DNA of 9,042 bases, taken from the NCBI GenBank assembly GCA_031283485.1, contig JAITBR010000013.1:1-9042 (forward strand), read 5' to 3'. A program made the translations under genes and the position numbers. The notes below the pieces were generated by a model. It ran no database searches. It saw only the letters and a list, made by a program, of their open reading frames with translations, and was not told the DNA's origin. Positions 1-6,611 of this stretch are shown piece by piece. The stretch comes from Puniceicoccales bacterium. Its GTDB lineage: Bacteria; Verrucomicrobiota; Verrucomicrobiae; Opitutales; LL51. Each line of letters begins with the position of its first letter. The stretch's first letter is position 1.

Positions 1-2084
1 TTTACCAATTCGCTTGCCGTTTCATACAAAGTTGTTCTATCCATACTCGAGAGAATATAGGCATATTTCCCCTGCATTGTCCCAATTGCGCCGGTTCCGA
101 TTTCCAGGTTTGGTGTCGGACGTATGGCTGTGTACACACCGGGAATCGCGTATAAATCGCGAACACTCATCTGCACAACATCCTGTATATTTGGACGTTT
201 GCCCTTTGTGAGAAAGGCTAACACAAACCCTTGATTATCGGTCAAAATCCAGGAAATGCCAATGACAGACATAAGCTGGTTTATGTAGGGATTTTTTTGC
301 AACGCTTCACACACAAGTTCCTGTGATGCACGCAGGGAATCTGACGATGTCCCTTCCTGTGTAATGAAAATTCCACTAACAAGCCCACTGTCACCAACGG
401 GCAAAAATGTTTTTGGCAATGCTCTGAACGTTAGGTAAGAACCTGCCAAGCAAACTGCCCAGATTAACACAGATGTAAATCTATGCTTGAGAAACCAATT
501 TAACGAGCGACCATAAAATTTCAAAAATTTTTTCTCAAGTTCTTGCGATACAATTTCCAATTTAGTGCGATTATTACTCTTTATTGGTTTCAGCATACGG
601 GCACACATCATCGGAGTGAGCGTGAGCGAAACGACACCCGATGCCAAAATTGCTACTATGATAGTCACGGAAAACTCCCGAAACACACGGCCAACTTGCC
701 CGGACATGAATATGAGCGGAATAAACACCGCTGCCAACGACAGCGTCATTGATAAAATGGAGAAGCTTATCTCCTTTGCCCCATTCAAGGAAGCCTGCAG
801 TGGAGATTCGCCAAAATCTTCCATTCTGCGGATCATGTTTTCCAAGAACACGATGGCATCATCAACCAAAAATCCAATCGACAGCGTCAGTGCCATTAGG
901 GATAAATTGTCCAAGCTGAAGCCAAATGCATGCATGATTATAAATGTTATGCACAGTGAAAGCGGCATAGCAACTAGGGGAATGATTGTTTCCCTAACCC
1001 GGCCAATGAACAGAAAAATTACGAGAATCACGAGCACAAACGCAATAATTAGGGTCATTTGCACATCGTTTATGGATTCTATGATTTTTTCCGAACGATC
1101 GTACATCTTTAGCAATTTGATCGAACCGGGCATTTGCTCCTCGAACACGGGTAGCAAATTATCAATTTCCTTCGATAACTCAACGGCATTCGCTCCAGCT
1201 GCACGCGTAACGGCAATAACGACATTTGATTTGTAAACCCTGCCATCGCTCTTTGTCCACAGACGATTTTGAATATCATCGGATTCCAATTTTTCTATGC
1301 AATAGGCCACGTCCTTTAAGTAGATCGGTACACCATTTCTAGAAGCAATAACTAAATTGAGATAATCACTGGCGTTTTTCAACTGGCCAGAAGGCTTGAT
1401 TGTAAAAGAATTGCTCTCTCCGCGAAGTTTACCAGCCGACAGTGAGACGGTACCTTGTTTTATGGCACTTGTGACATCATCAATCGTAACCCCCTTATTG
1501 TAAAGCTTTTTTGAATCTACTTCAATTTTAATTGCCTTTGAAACACCGTAGGCATTGGCGTTTGAAACCCCCTTTAAAATGCCTATGCGCTGGGCAATTT
1601 CGTCGATTGCATAGTCGTACAGCTGACCGCGGGTAAGCGTGTCGCTAGTCAATGCTATGTAATATATTGGCTTGCTATTCGGATCAGTTTTATAAAAAAC
1701 CGGTGGTGATGGCATGTCAGATGGCAAATTTGACGAAGCGCGGGTTATTGCAGCTTGGACATCCATTGCTGCTCCATCAATATTCTTGTTCAGGTCAAAC
1801 TGTAAAGTTAAGGTAGTTATCCCCTGGAGGCTTTTGGACGTCACCATATCCAAACCTTCTATTTTCATGAACTCTTTCTCCAGAGGAGAGGCTACGTTTG
1901 CCGCCATTGTCTCGGGATCCATGCCGGGAAATGCTGCAGAAATTTGTATAACCGGATAGTCGATATTTGGTAGATCACTGACTGGCAATTGCATGTAGCA
2001 AAATATACCTCCGACGATTGCGGATAGCGTTAGTAGCATCGTAAATACCGGGCGACGGATGAATGGTTCTGAAATATTTGCCAT
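1..2084 (-). CDS. RND multidrug efflux pump, MdtB/MdtC-like (partial, C-terminus outside window)
   Basis: This is the inner-membrane, proton-driven pump of a tripartite efflux system (HAE1-type RND family). About 694 residues are visible; the family usually has about 1,020-1,050, so the C-terminal third lies beyond position 1. The start ATG (2084-2082) gives MANISEPFIRRPVFTMLLTL, a typical RND N-terminus leading into TM1 (about 12-32). The first porter domain follows, then TM2 near 344-362. TM4 carries GFLVDDAIVFLEN with the paired acidic residues at 408-409, matching the proton-relay aspartates 407/408 of AcrB. TM6 ends in LTLTPMMCARML, a signature closer to MdtB/MdtC than to AcrB. TM7 is near 535-552 and the second porter domain then begins. 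The lysine expected in TM10 is out of view. One frame stays open throughout, so no frameshift is seen. The gene starts 3 bases after the adaptor stop, behind a weak GGG ribosome site, so it is probably translationally coupled. Substrates cannot be read from sequence. Confidence 0.95.
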   Translation of the reverse strand, partial: MANISEPFIRRPVFTMLLTLSAIVGGIFCYMQLPVSDLPNIDYPVIQISAAFPGMDPETMAANVASPLEKEFMKIEGLDMVTSKSLQGITTLTLQFDLNKNIDGAAMDVQAAITRASSNLPSDMPSPPVFYKTDPNSKPIYYIALTSDTLTRGQLYDYAIDEIAQRIGILKGVSNANAYGVSKAIKIEVDSKKLYNKGVTIDDVTSAIKQGTVSLSAGKLRGESNSFTIKPSGQLKNASDYLNLVIASRNGVPIYLKDVAYCIEKLESDDIQNRLWTKSDGRVYKSNVVIAVTRAAGANAVELSKEIDNLLPVFEEQMPGSIKLLKMYDRSEKIIESINDVQMTLIIAFVLVILVIFLFIGRVRETIIPLVAMPLSLCITFIIMHAFGFSLDNLSLMALTLSIGFLVDDAIVFLENMIRRMEDFGESPLQASLNGAKEISFSILSMTLSLAAVFIPLIFMSGQVGRVFREFSVTIIVAILASGVVSLTLTPMMCARMLKPIKSNNRTKLEIVSQELEKKFLKFYGRSLNWFLKHRFTSVLIWAVCLAGSYLTFRALPKTFLPVGDSGLVSGIFITQEGTSSDSLRASQELVCEALQKNPYINQLMSVIGISWILTDNQGFVLAFLTKGKRPNIQDVVQMSVRDLYAIPGVYTAIRPTPNLEIGTGAIGTMQGKYAYILSSMDRTTLYETASELV

Positions 2085-2087
2085 ATT

Positions 2088-3266
2088 TTACCCGGTTGTT
2101 GGATTTTTTTCAGCTACATCTCCGTCGAGTTTCAGATCGGATTTAAAAGTATTTTTACGCTGATCAGGCACTTCCATCACTCTCGCTCCTGGAAAAAGCA
2201 TCAATTGCCCGGTTTTCACAACAATTTCTCCAGTTGATACACCATTTTTGATTACAATGAGGTCGCCGTAGCGTTGACCGATGGACACTATCCTAAGGTC
2301 CACGGTTTTATCCTCCTTGATAACGAACAAATACCTCCCCTCCTGCCCAAGCCGGACACTCTCATAGGGCACTAACACAGCACCATTATTTGTTTTTAGA
2401 AAAACTCTCACAGTTACGGCTTCGCCCGGCCAAAATTTGCGACCTTCGTTGCATAGGACAGCCCGGAGATTTATCGAACCTGATTCCTTACTGATGGCGT
2501 TTTCGATGAATTCCAACTTTGCCATGGCAGAAATTTCACCGTTTGCTATGAGTTTGACTTCCACATCCAAACCGCCATCGGAATTATTAAATGCCCGGTA
2601 TAGTTCAGGAAAAACATTCTCTGAAATGGCAAAATCGATGTACAATTTGTCCATGTTTTGGATATTAACAAGCACTGAAGATGACAGCACTGCCTGTGAT
2701 AATTCATTTCCAATATCGATCAGATACTTGCCGGCTACCCCGTCGATGGGCGCCACTATTGAGCAATATTCCAGGTTGATTTTCGACTGCTCTACGGCTG
2801 CCCTAGCGGCATCAACCGCTGACTTTCCCTGCTGTACCTTCGATTCGCAGGCATCATATTCTTGCTGCGAGACAAAATTTTGAATAATCAAGGATTTCGT
2901 ACGTTCCAGTTTTGCTTCATCCAGCTTAAGCTGTGCTTCCGCTTGCGCCAAATATGCCATCGCCTGATCCAGTGCGATCTTGTACGTTCTCGAGTCTATG
3001 GTGTACAGCAAATCTCCCTTGCGTATAGTATCTCCCTGTTTGAAGTTCACGGCGAGAAGTGTGCCGGAAACCTTTGGAATAACATTGACAGACTCGTAAG
3101 CACGACAAACACCCACCGCCTCGACGTATTCCTTTATGTCCCGCGAAGTGGCCTTTACCGAAACAACTGGGATGGGCGGACGCTGAGCCTGATTGCCCTT
3201 TTCTCCACAACCCGACGCAAATATTGCCGAAATTAATATAACATATTTAAGAAAACTTCTACACAT
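2088..3266 (-). CDS. Periplasmic adaptor (membrane fusion) lipoprotein of RND efflux system
   Basis: This 392-residue protein belongs to the HlyD/AcrA/MexA-type adaptor family, which bridges the RND pump and the outer-membrane channel in the periplasm. It begins with a short lipoprotein signal peptide ending in the lipobox ASGC, with Cys20 as the likely lipidation site, so it should be anchored in the inner membrane. A lipoyl half-motif lies around 60-95 (VSGTLLAVNFKQGDTIRKGD). An alanine- and glutamine-rich alpha-helical hairpin spans about 100-165. The second lipoyl half follows at about 170-190 (IVAPIDGVAGKYLIDIGNEL). The beta-barrel domain includes KFWPGEAVTVRVFL near 277-290, the usual '(R/W)PGxxVxV' turn. 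The polar tail after about residue 366 looks disordered. Length is normal for the family. The ATG at 3266 starts 7 bases after the outer-membrane factor stop and has no strong Shine-Dalgarno sequence, suggesting coupled translation in the operon. Confidence 0.95.
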   Translation of the reverse strand: MCRSFLKYVILISAIFASGCGEKGNQAQRPPIPVVSVKATSRDIKEYVEAVGVCRAYESVNVIPKVSGTLLAVNFKQGDTIRKGDLLYTIDSRTYKIALDQAMAYLAQAEAQLKLDEAKLERTKSLIIQNFVSQQEYDACESKVQQGKSAVDAARAAVEQSKINLEYCSIVAPIDGVAGKYLIDIGNELSQAVLSSSVLVNIQNMDKLYIDFAISENVFPELYRAFNNSDGGLDVEVKLIANGEISAMAKLEFIENAISKESGSINLRAVLCNEGRKFWPGEAVTVRVFLKTNNGAVLVPYESVRLGQEGRYLFVIKEDKTVDLRIVSIGQRYGDLIVIKNGVSTGEIVVKTGQLMLFPGARVMEVPDQRKNTFKSDLKLDGDVAEKNPTTG

Positions 3267-3273
3267 ATTCGTT

Positions 3274-4692
3274 TCATCTGTTTTGGATTAAATTATACCC
3301 GACTATACCACCGGTTGAATAGGCTAAATCTGACAGGCTCATGAGTAGATTATTTTCAGATATTATGCGTTGCCTACGCGCGTTGGCCAAACAAGTTTGT
3401 GCCGATACCAAATCCGTAAATTTACACAATCCGCTGCCAAATGACGCCACCATCGCGTCGAATGATTCCATTGCGGATTGCTCAAACATTCTCGCCGCCT
3501 GCAATTGCTTATTAGCCGACTTAAATGCAAAGTAATTTGTCCACACTTCAGTTTGGGCAAGTATCTCCGCAGCGCGCAATTCCTGCCGAGCAACTTCCAA
3601 AGTTTCTTTCACTTCTAAGATACTGTAAATGTTATTGAGTCCATCGAAAATTTTCCACGTGAAGCCGGCAAACACATTAAAATTATTAAATATTCCGGAT
3701 GCACCAACGTGTTTTTTTCTATTGACAGATCCACCGATAACCAGTTCCGGCCAGATTTTCCCGCGGATACTGTGAACCAGATATCCATGAGCACGCACAT
3801 TTGCATACGCAGCAGCAATATCGGGGCGTGTGCGCACGACTTCATCCATAATGGCATCGATTGACCGATCCACATCGGACACATTTTGCGGTATAACTGG
3901 GTGCAAAACGCTGATGGATTTCGACACCTTTACCCCAATGGCATTCGCTAGAGCAGACCGGGCAGATTCCACAGTAGAGCGTGACTGCTCCAATTCAAAC
4001 TCCGCTTGAGACTTGTTAGCCTTTGCTTGGAGATATTCCTGTATGCTAATTAGGCCGGATTGATGCCTCATAAAAGCAGATTCATAGGCCACCGTCGCAT
4101 CATTTAAATTATGCTCATTTGACAGCACCGTCGATTCAGCGGAACAGAGCGAGAAGTAGGCCTTTTGCACATTGTGGATGACGGTTTGAATCGTCCTATC
4201 ATACTGGCAATTAGCTGCGTAAAGGGCTTGTTTAGCCGCTTCGGCAATATCCTTACCCGCTCCAAATTGAAACAGCGAATAGTGAATTTCTATGCCCGGG
4301 TAGTAGGACGTTGTGACCGTTTTTTGCCTCGAAGTTTTACTCACGAAAGAATTATTTTCAGCGCGTTCAACCCGTCCGGACACCACCACCGTCGGGTAAA
4401 ATGTACTGTTTGCTTGGCCCACGTGTGCCATTGCCACACGCGCAAGATGCCAACTTCTCTTCGTTTCAGGATTATTTTCCAAAGCAATGTCTATGAGCAT
4501 GCTCAAATCAAGATCGACGGTCCCAATCAAAGCTGCCGCATTGGAATTATTTTCCATTTGGTAATTTTGGCTAGTGGAACAGCGAACCTCATTCATCGTT
4601 GAAAATTTACTGTACTCCGACCCCCGATTTAATGCGCAACCAGTTAGAGCCATAAAACCCAACGACGCTAAACTAAACTGCCTAAAATTCAT
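3274..4692 (-). CDS. Outer membrane factor lipoprotein, TolC/OprM (NodT) family
   Basis: This 472-residue protein is the predicted outer-membrane exit duct of the efflux complex. The signal peptide ends in the lipobox LTGC (Cys19), as in OprM/NodT-type channels that are lipid-anchored. Two outer-membrane-efflux repeats are visible. The first covers about 65-255 and includes IALENNPETKRSWHLARVAM. The second covers about 280-460 and includes VVRTRPDIAAAYANVRA, the 'RPDI..A...(V/L)..A' signature of the family. This duplication underlies the trimeric beta-barrel/alpha-barrel fold. Length is typical for the family. It is the first gene of the three-gene operon, so the operon order is channel-adaptor-pump. 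The ATG at 4692 has no clear Shine-Dalgarno sequence of its own. It overlaps by ATGA the stop of a possible 8-codon leader ORF that does have a GGA-containing site upstream. Other in-frame starts are less convincing because the lipoprotein signal begins right at this ATG. Confidence 0.95.
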   Translation of the reverse strand: MNFRQFSLASLGFMALTGCALNRGSEYSKFSTMNEVRCSTSQNYQMENNSNAAALIGTVDLDLSMLIDIALENNPETKRSWHLARVAMAHVGQANSTFYPTVVVSGRVERAENNSFVSKTSRQKTVTTSYYPGIEIHYSLFQFGAGKDIAEAAKQALYAANCQYDRTIQTVIHNVQKAYFSLCSAESTVLSNEHNLNDATVAYESAFMRHQSGLISIQEYLQAKANKSQAEFELEQSRSTVESARSALANAIGVKVSKSISVLHPVIPQNVSDVDRSIDAIMDEVVRTRPDIAAAYANVRAHGYLVHSIRGKIWPELVIGGSVNRKKHVGASGIFNNFNVFAGFTWKIFDGLNNIYSILEVKETLEVARQELRAAEILAQTEVWTNYFAFKSANKQLQAARMFEQSAMESFDAMVASFGSGLCKFTDLVSAQTCLANARRQRIISENNLLMSLSDLAYSTGGIVGYNLIQNR

Positions 4693-4715
4693 AAATCGAC
4701 CGATGAAAGGCGCAT
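4689..4715 (-). other. Possible short leader ORF coupled to the efflux operon
   Basis: An ATG at 4715-4713 opens eight codons (MRLSSVDL) ending in TGA at 4691-4689. That stop shares ATGA with the start codon of the outer-membrane factor. GTGGAAAGC precedes this ATG, giving a GGA-type ribosome site about 4 bases away, whereas the channel gene itself has none. Translation of the leader could deliver ribosomes to the efflux genes. An ATG-A start automatically creates a TGA in the overlapping frame, so chance is a real alternative. Confidence 0.2.
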
Positions 4716-4721
4716 GCTTTC

Positions 4722-4754
4722 CACTTTAGAAAATTTTTCAAGAAAATTAAAGTG
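4722..4754. repeat. 33-bp dyad (CACTTTA/TAAAGTG), candidate operator of efflux operon
   Basis: Perfect 7-bp arms CACTTTA (4722-4728) and TAAAGTG (4748-4754) flank 19 bases of A/T-rich sequence. The element sits 30-60 bases upstream of the efflux operon start in the divergent intergenic region. The spacing (26 bases between arm starts) would place both arms on one DNA face about 2.5 turns apart. This is only a shape argument for a regulator site; no regulator gene is in the window. Confidence 0.3.
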
Positions 4755-4793
4755 TAGCGCTGAAAAAATGTACCGCGAGCGGCCATTTCATAT

Positions 4794-4821
4794 TTGACAA
4801 ATTTTTTAAAAAATACACACT
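4794..4821 (+). promoter_or_regulatory. Possible sigma-70-like promoter for the 4843 gene
   Basis: A perfect TTGACA -35 hexamer lies at 4794-4799. The downstream -10 is poor: the best candidates are TACACA (4814-4819, spacer 14) and CACACT (4816-4821, spacer 16), each matching TATAAT at three positions. The A/T-rich spacer and the position 22-49 bases before the start codon suit a promoter. The reverse complement of the box (TTGTCA) could also serve the efflux operon, but no -10 is seen at the right distance on that strand. Confidence 0.35.
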
Positions 4822-4827
4822 TCTTTC

Positions 4828-4836
4828 GGGAAGAAG
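4828..4836 (+). promoter_or_regulatory. Ribosome binding site of the 4843 gene
   Basis: The purine run GGGAAGAAG ends 6 bases before the ATG at 4843 and contains GGAAG. It is the clearest Shine-Dalgarno-like site in the window and supports this ATG as the start. Confidence 0.55.
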
Positions 4837-4842
4837 CAAAAT

Positions 4843-5643
4843 ATGAGCAGCATCAGCGATAGCGGTCATTTGCAGAAATTAGTTGCGGATGCAGGGAAGC
4901 AAAAATATCCCATTGTCGTCAATGAGGGGATTCATCGCATAGAGATTAGGTCAGATGGGAAACAGACAACAATCAATTTATTCGTTAATGATGGCATACT
5001 CTGTCGCTCTTTAGCAGAATATTCCGTTGCCGCCGATGCCATTAGGGGCCAAACCCTCGCTGAGGTAGCAAAAAAAATCAAGAATCATATTAGTGAAATC
5101 GGTAAAAATCTGAACCATAGAATGATCGAAAAGTGTCATAAGTGTTATGACACCATTGTGTCAATTCTGGGCTTACGGCCGGAATCTGTACGCACTGATA
5201 AATTGTTATCCGCTCTGAAAGCCTTAGCTAATTACGTCAGGGACCACGGCCTTGGGAGGAGCGACGTTATAGATAAAAATTTTACCATTCGCACCCTTCA
5301 GCAAACGCTATTGGAAGAGCCCATAGAAACTGTTGGCGAACGCCTGAAAATTTCACCGGAAGACCTGGCTAAGTTCGACGCATATGTGTTGCTTTGCATC
5401 GATCCGGAGAATATTGAAGACCGTTTGGCTACAAAACCTCAGTACGGACCAACGTCTTTTTCGAGCCGCGATGCGGACCGTCTGAAATGGTCTAAAAGTA
5501 TTATTCAAGACATTTCTAGCACACCGGATCCAAATCCGAACGTTGCTATTTTTTCCGCCGCCGGAGTGAAAGATCCCACAACTCAAAAAATTGTTTTGCG
5601 TAATTTAACGCGATTTTATGGACTCGTCGAAGCAAGGCACTAG
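4843..5643 (+). CDS. Protein of unknown function, soluble, 266 aa
   Basis: I do not recognise this protein. It has no signal peptide and no membrane segment, so it is probably cytoplasmic. Residues 22-56 look like short beta strands (YPIVV, HRIEI, TTINLFV). The rest is mostly amphipathic helix rich in charged residues, followed by a proline/serine-rich linker near 198-234 and a C-terminal helical end (KIVLRNLTRFYGLVEARH). A single CxxC motif (C98-H-K-C101) sits in a charged helical stretch; one pair of cysteines alone does not make a zinc site. The gene has a good ribosome site and a possible promoter of its own. It is transcribed divergently from the efflux operon and converges on the pilus-like pair, 59 bases short of it. 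Codon use by eye resembles its neighbours. The divergent position would suit a local regulator, but I see no helix-turn-helix motif, so no function is assigned. That it is a real gene is well supported; its role is not. Confidence 0.8.
   Translation: MSSISDSGHLQKLVADAGKQKYPIVVNEGIHRIEIRSDGKQTTINLFVNDGILCRSLAEYSVAADAIRGQTLAEVAKKIKNHISEIGKNLNHRMIEKCHKCYDTIVSILGLRPESVRTDKLLSALKALANYVRDHGLGRSDVIDKNFTIRTLQQTLLEEPIETVGERLKISPEDLAKFDAYVLLCIDPENIEDRLATKPQYGPTSFSSRDADRLKWSKSIIQDISSTPDPNPNVAIFSAAGVKDPTTQKIVLRNLTRFYGLVEARH
5133..5153. repeat. Perfect 9-bp inverted repeat inside the unknown gene
   Basis: GTGTCATAA (5133-5141), a 3-base GTG loop, and TTATGACAC (5145-5153) form a perfect inverted repeat of 21 bases within the coding sequence. 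In frame it covers the KCHKCYD segment, including the CxxC motif. It could fold as an mRNA hairpin or be a protein-binding site; it could also simply reflect the repeated TGT codons. Confidence 0.6.
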
Positions 5644-5702
5644 TACTTGTGAGATTCACTGCATTGCTGCATGAGTATGTGAAGCATTTTCCCATCCGAT
5701 CA

Positions 5703-6611
5703 TCAAAGCGCAAGTTTCCGACGCACATAGCGGGCATCGCGCCTATAGCGTCTTGTCAAGTCGTTCGGCAAATTTAAAACTTCAAGCGTTACAATATAGC
5801 ATGATGGCATGCTCTGCAGCAGATATGCCTGCTGAGTTCGCTTGCTTAGATAGGTCTGTTTGCAGGATTTTACCTCAATTCCACGTATTATGAACGGCAC
5901 TTCAGCACTTCTCAAATTATTTAAAAACTTACGAAAAGTACCAGTAAAAGTTTCGAAAGTAAACCGGTACATATCGGATTGAATGCTATCCGATTGAATT
6001 TTTCTTTCAAGCGATACGAACGTATCTCCAGCTCCATAGTCAATTGACATATCATCGACTCCACGCTCAATGCTATCTATGCGCAAGTAAACTGCCCGCG
6101 ATTCAAACAGATGTTTCAGGATCGTTCTGACGTGCTCTTTTTGCCGGTGAATGCGTAAAATTTCACTGCTGAGCGGTTGCTCCTTTTTGCTAAAGTAGTC
6201 ACCGAACCCGAATGCGTAGTCCTGATCATAGGTAATTCCCAATGAATCGCACAATTCGCGACTTTGCGTGACAAAATCTGAAATTTCAAAAAAGAGCGCC
6301 ACATTGGTTGACGGCTGCACCGCCATTTCACTGTTGCGTTCACGCTTTGCTATATTCAGCCATGTGTCCGCTATGAAGTTTCTATATTTCTGTATGTCTT
6401 CGTTGGCCACTCGCTCTTTTTGCCTGTATTCAACTGGGAGAGCTTTGGTTTTATCTGCCAAAATGGCGTCCATTGTTTTGATTTCTTCCGTGAGTATAAC
6501 CTCCATTTGCCAGCATTGTATGCAACGCTTCACCAACATCACCTCGCATACCGCCAGCATAAATAGTGATATGAAGAATAATTTATGCCGCCTAAAAAAT
6601 AACTTCTTCAT
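5703..6611 (-). CDS. Amuc_1100/PilO-like inner-membrane pilus-associated protein
   Basis: The 302-residue product has a short basic N-terminus, one transmembrane helix (about 9-27), a long periplasmic coiled-coil region (about 32-95) and an alpha/beta domain (about 100-282). This is the layout of PilO/GspM proteins, which pair with PilN/GspL to align the pilus or secretion machine. Length and the segment from about 100 to 155 (PSTNVALFFEISDFV, then YAFGFGDYF) resemble, from memory, the Amuc_1100 family of Verrucomicrobiota. The segment MYRFTFETFTGTFRKFLNNL (214-233) fits a PilO ferredoxin-like helix-strand unit. The ATG at 6611 is chosen over an upstream in-frame TTG at 6623 because it overlaps the upstream stop as ATGA and has GGAT six bases before it. 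The last 17 residues are unusually basic (RRYRRDARYVRRKL). The gene is co-transcribed with the PilM-like gene and converges on the gene at 4843. Membrane topology and PilO-like role are likely; assignment to Amuc_1100 is moderate. Confidence 0.75.
   Translation of the reverse strand: MKKLFFRRHKLFFISLFMLAVCEVMLVKRCIQCWQMEVILTEEIKTMDAILADKTKALPVEYRQKERVANEDIQKYRNFIADTWLNIAKRERNSEMAVQPSTNVALFFEISDFVTQSRELCDSLGITYDQDYAFGFGDYFSKKEQPLSSEILRIHRQKEHVRTILKHLFESRAVYLRIDSIERGVDDMSIDYGAGDTFVSLERKIQSDSIQSDMYRFTFETFTGTFRKFLNNLRSAEVPFIIRGIEVKSCKQTYLSKRTQQAYLLQSMPSCYIVTLEVLNLPNDLTRRYRRDARYVRRKLAL

Noticed and set aside
565..1236. A 223-codon plus-strand open frame
   Set aside because: It lies antisense to the RND pump, whose conserved TM4 and TM6 motifs are encoded on the minus strand here; the plus-strand product has no recognisable family features.
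2437..3236. Plus-strand open frames of 148 and 124 codons over the adaptor gene
   Set aside because: They are opposite a clearly conserved adaptor lipoprotein and have no ribosome site or family resemblance.
4773..4782. CCGC-GA-GCGG inverted repeat in the divergent region
   Set aside because: Four-bp arms around two bases are too short to separate from chance, and the sequence is not placed at either start.
4801..4813. T6/A6 tract as a terminator or intrinsic bend
   Set aside because: There is no preceding GC stem, and the tract lies within a likely promoter spacer, so it is better read as A/T-rich promoter DNA.
4843..5643. The unknown gene as a zinc-binding transcription regulator of the efflux operon
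   Set aside because: There is only one CxxC pair and no visible helix-turn-helix; the idea rests on gene position alone.
5644..5702. Possible bidirectional terminator between the convergent genes
   Set aside because: Only very short pairings are present (GTGA-gat-TCAC at 5649-5659 and a TGCA/TGCA pair), with no GC-rich stem followed by a T run on either strand.
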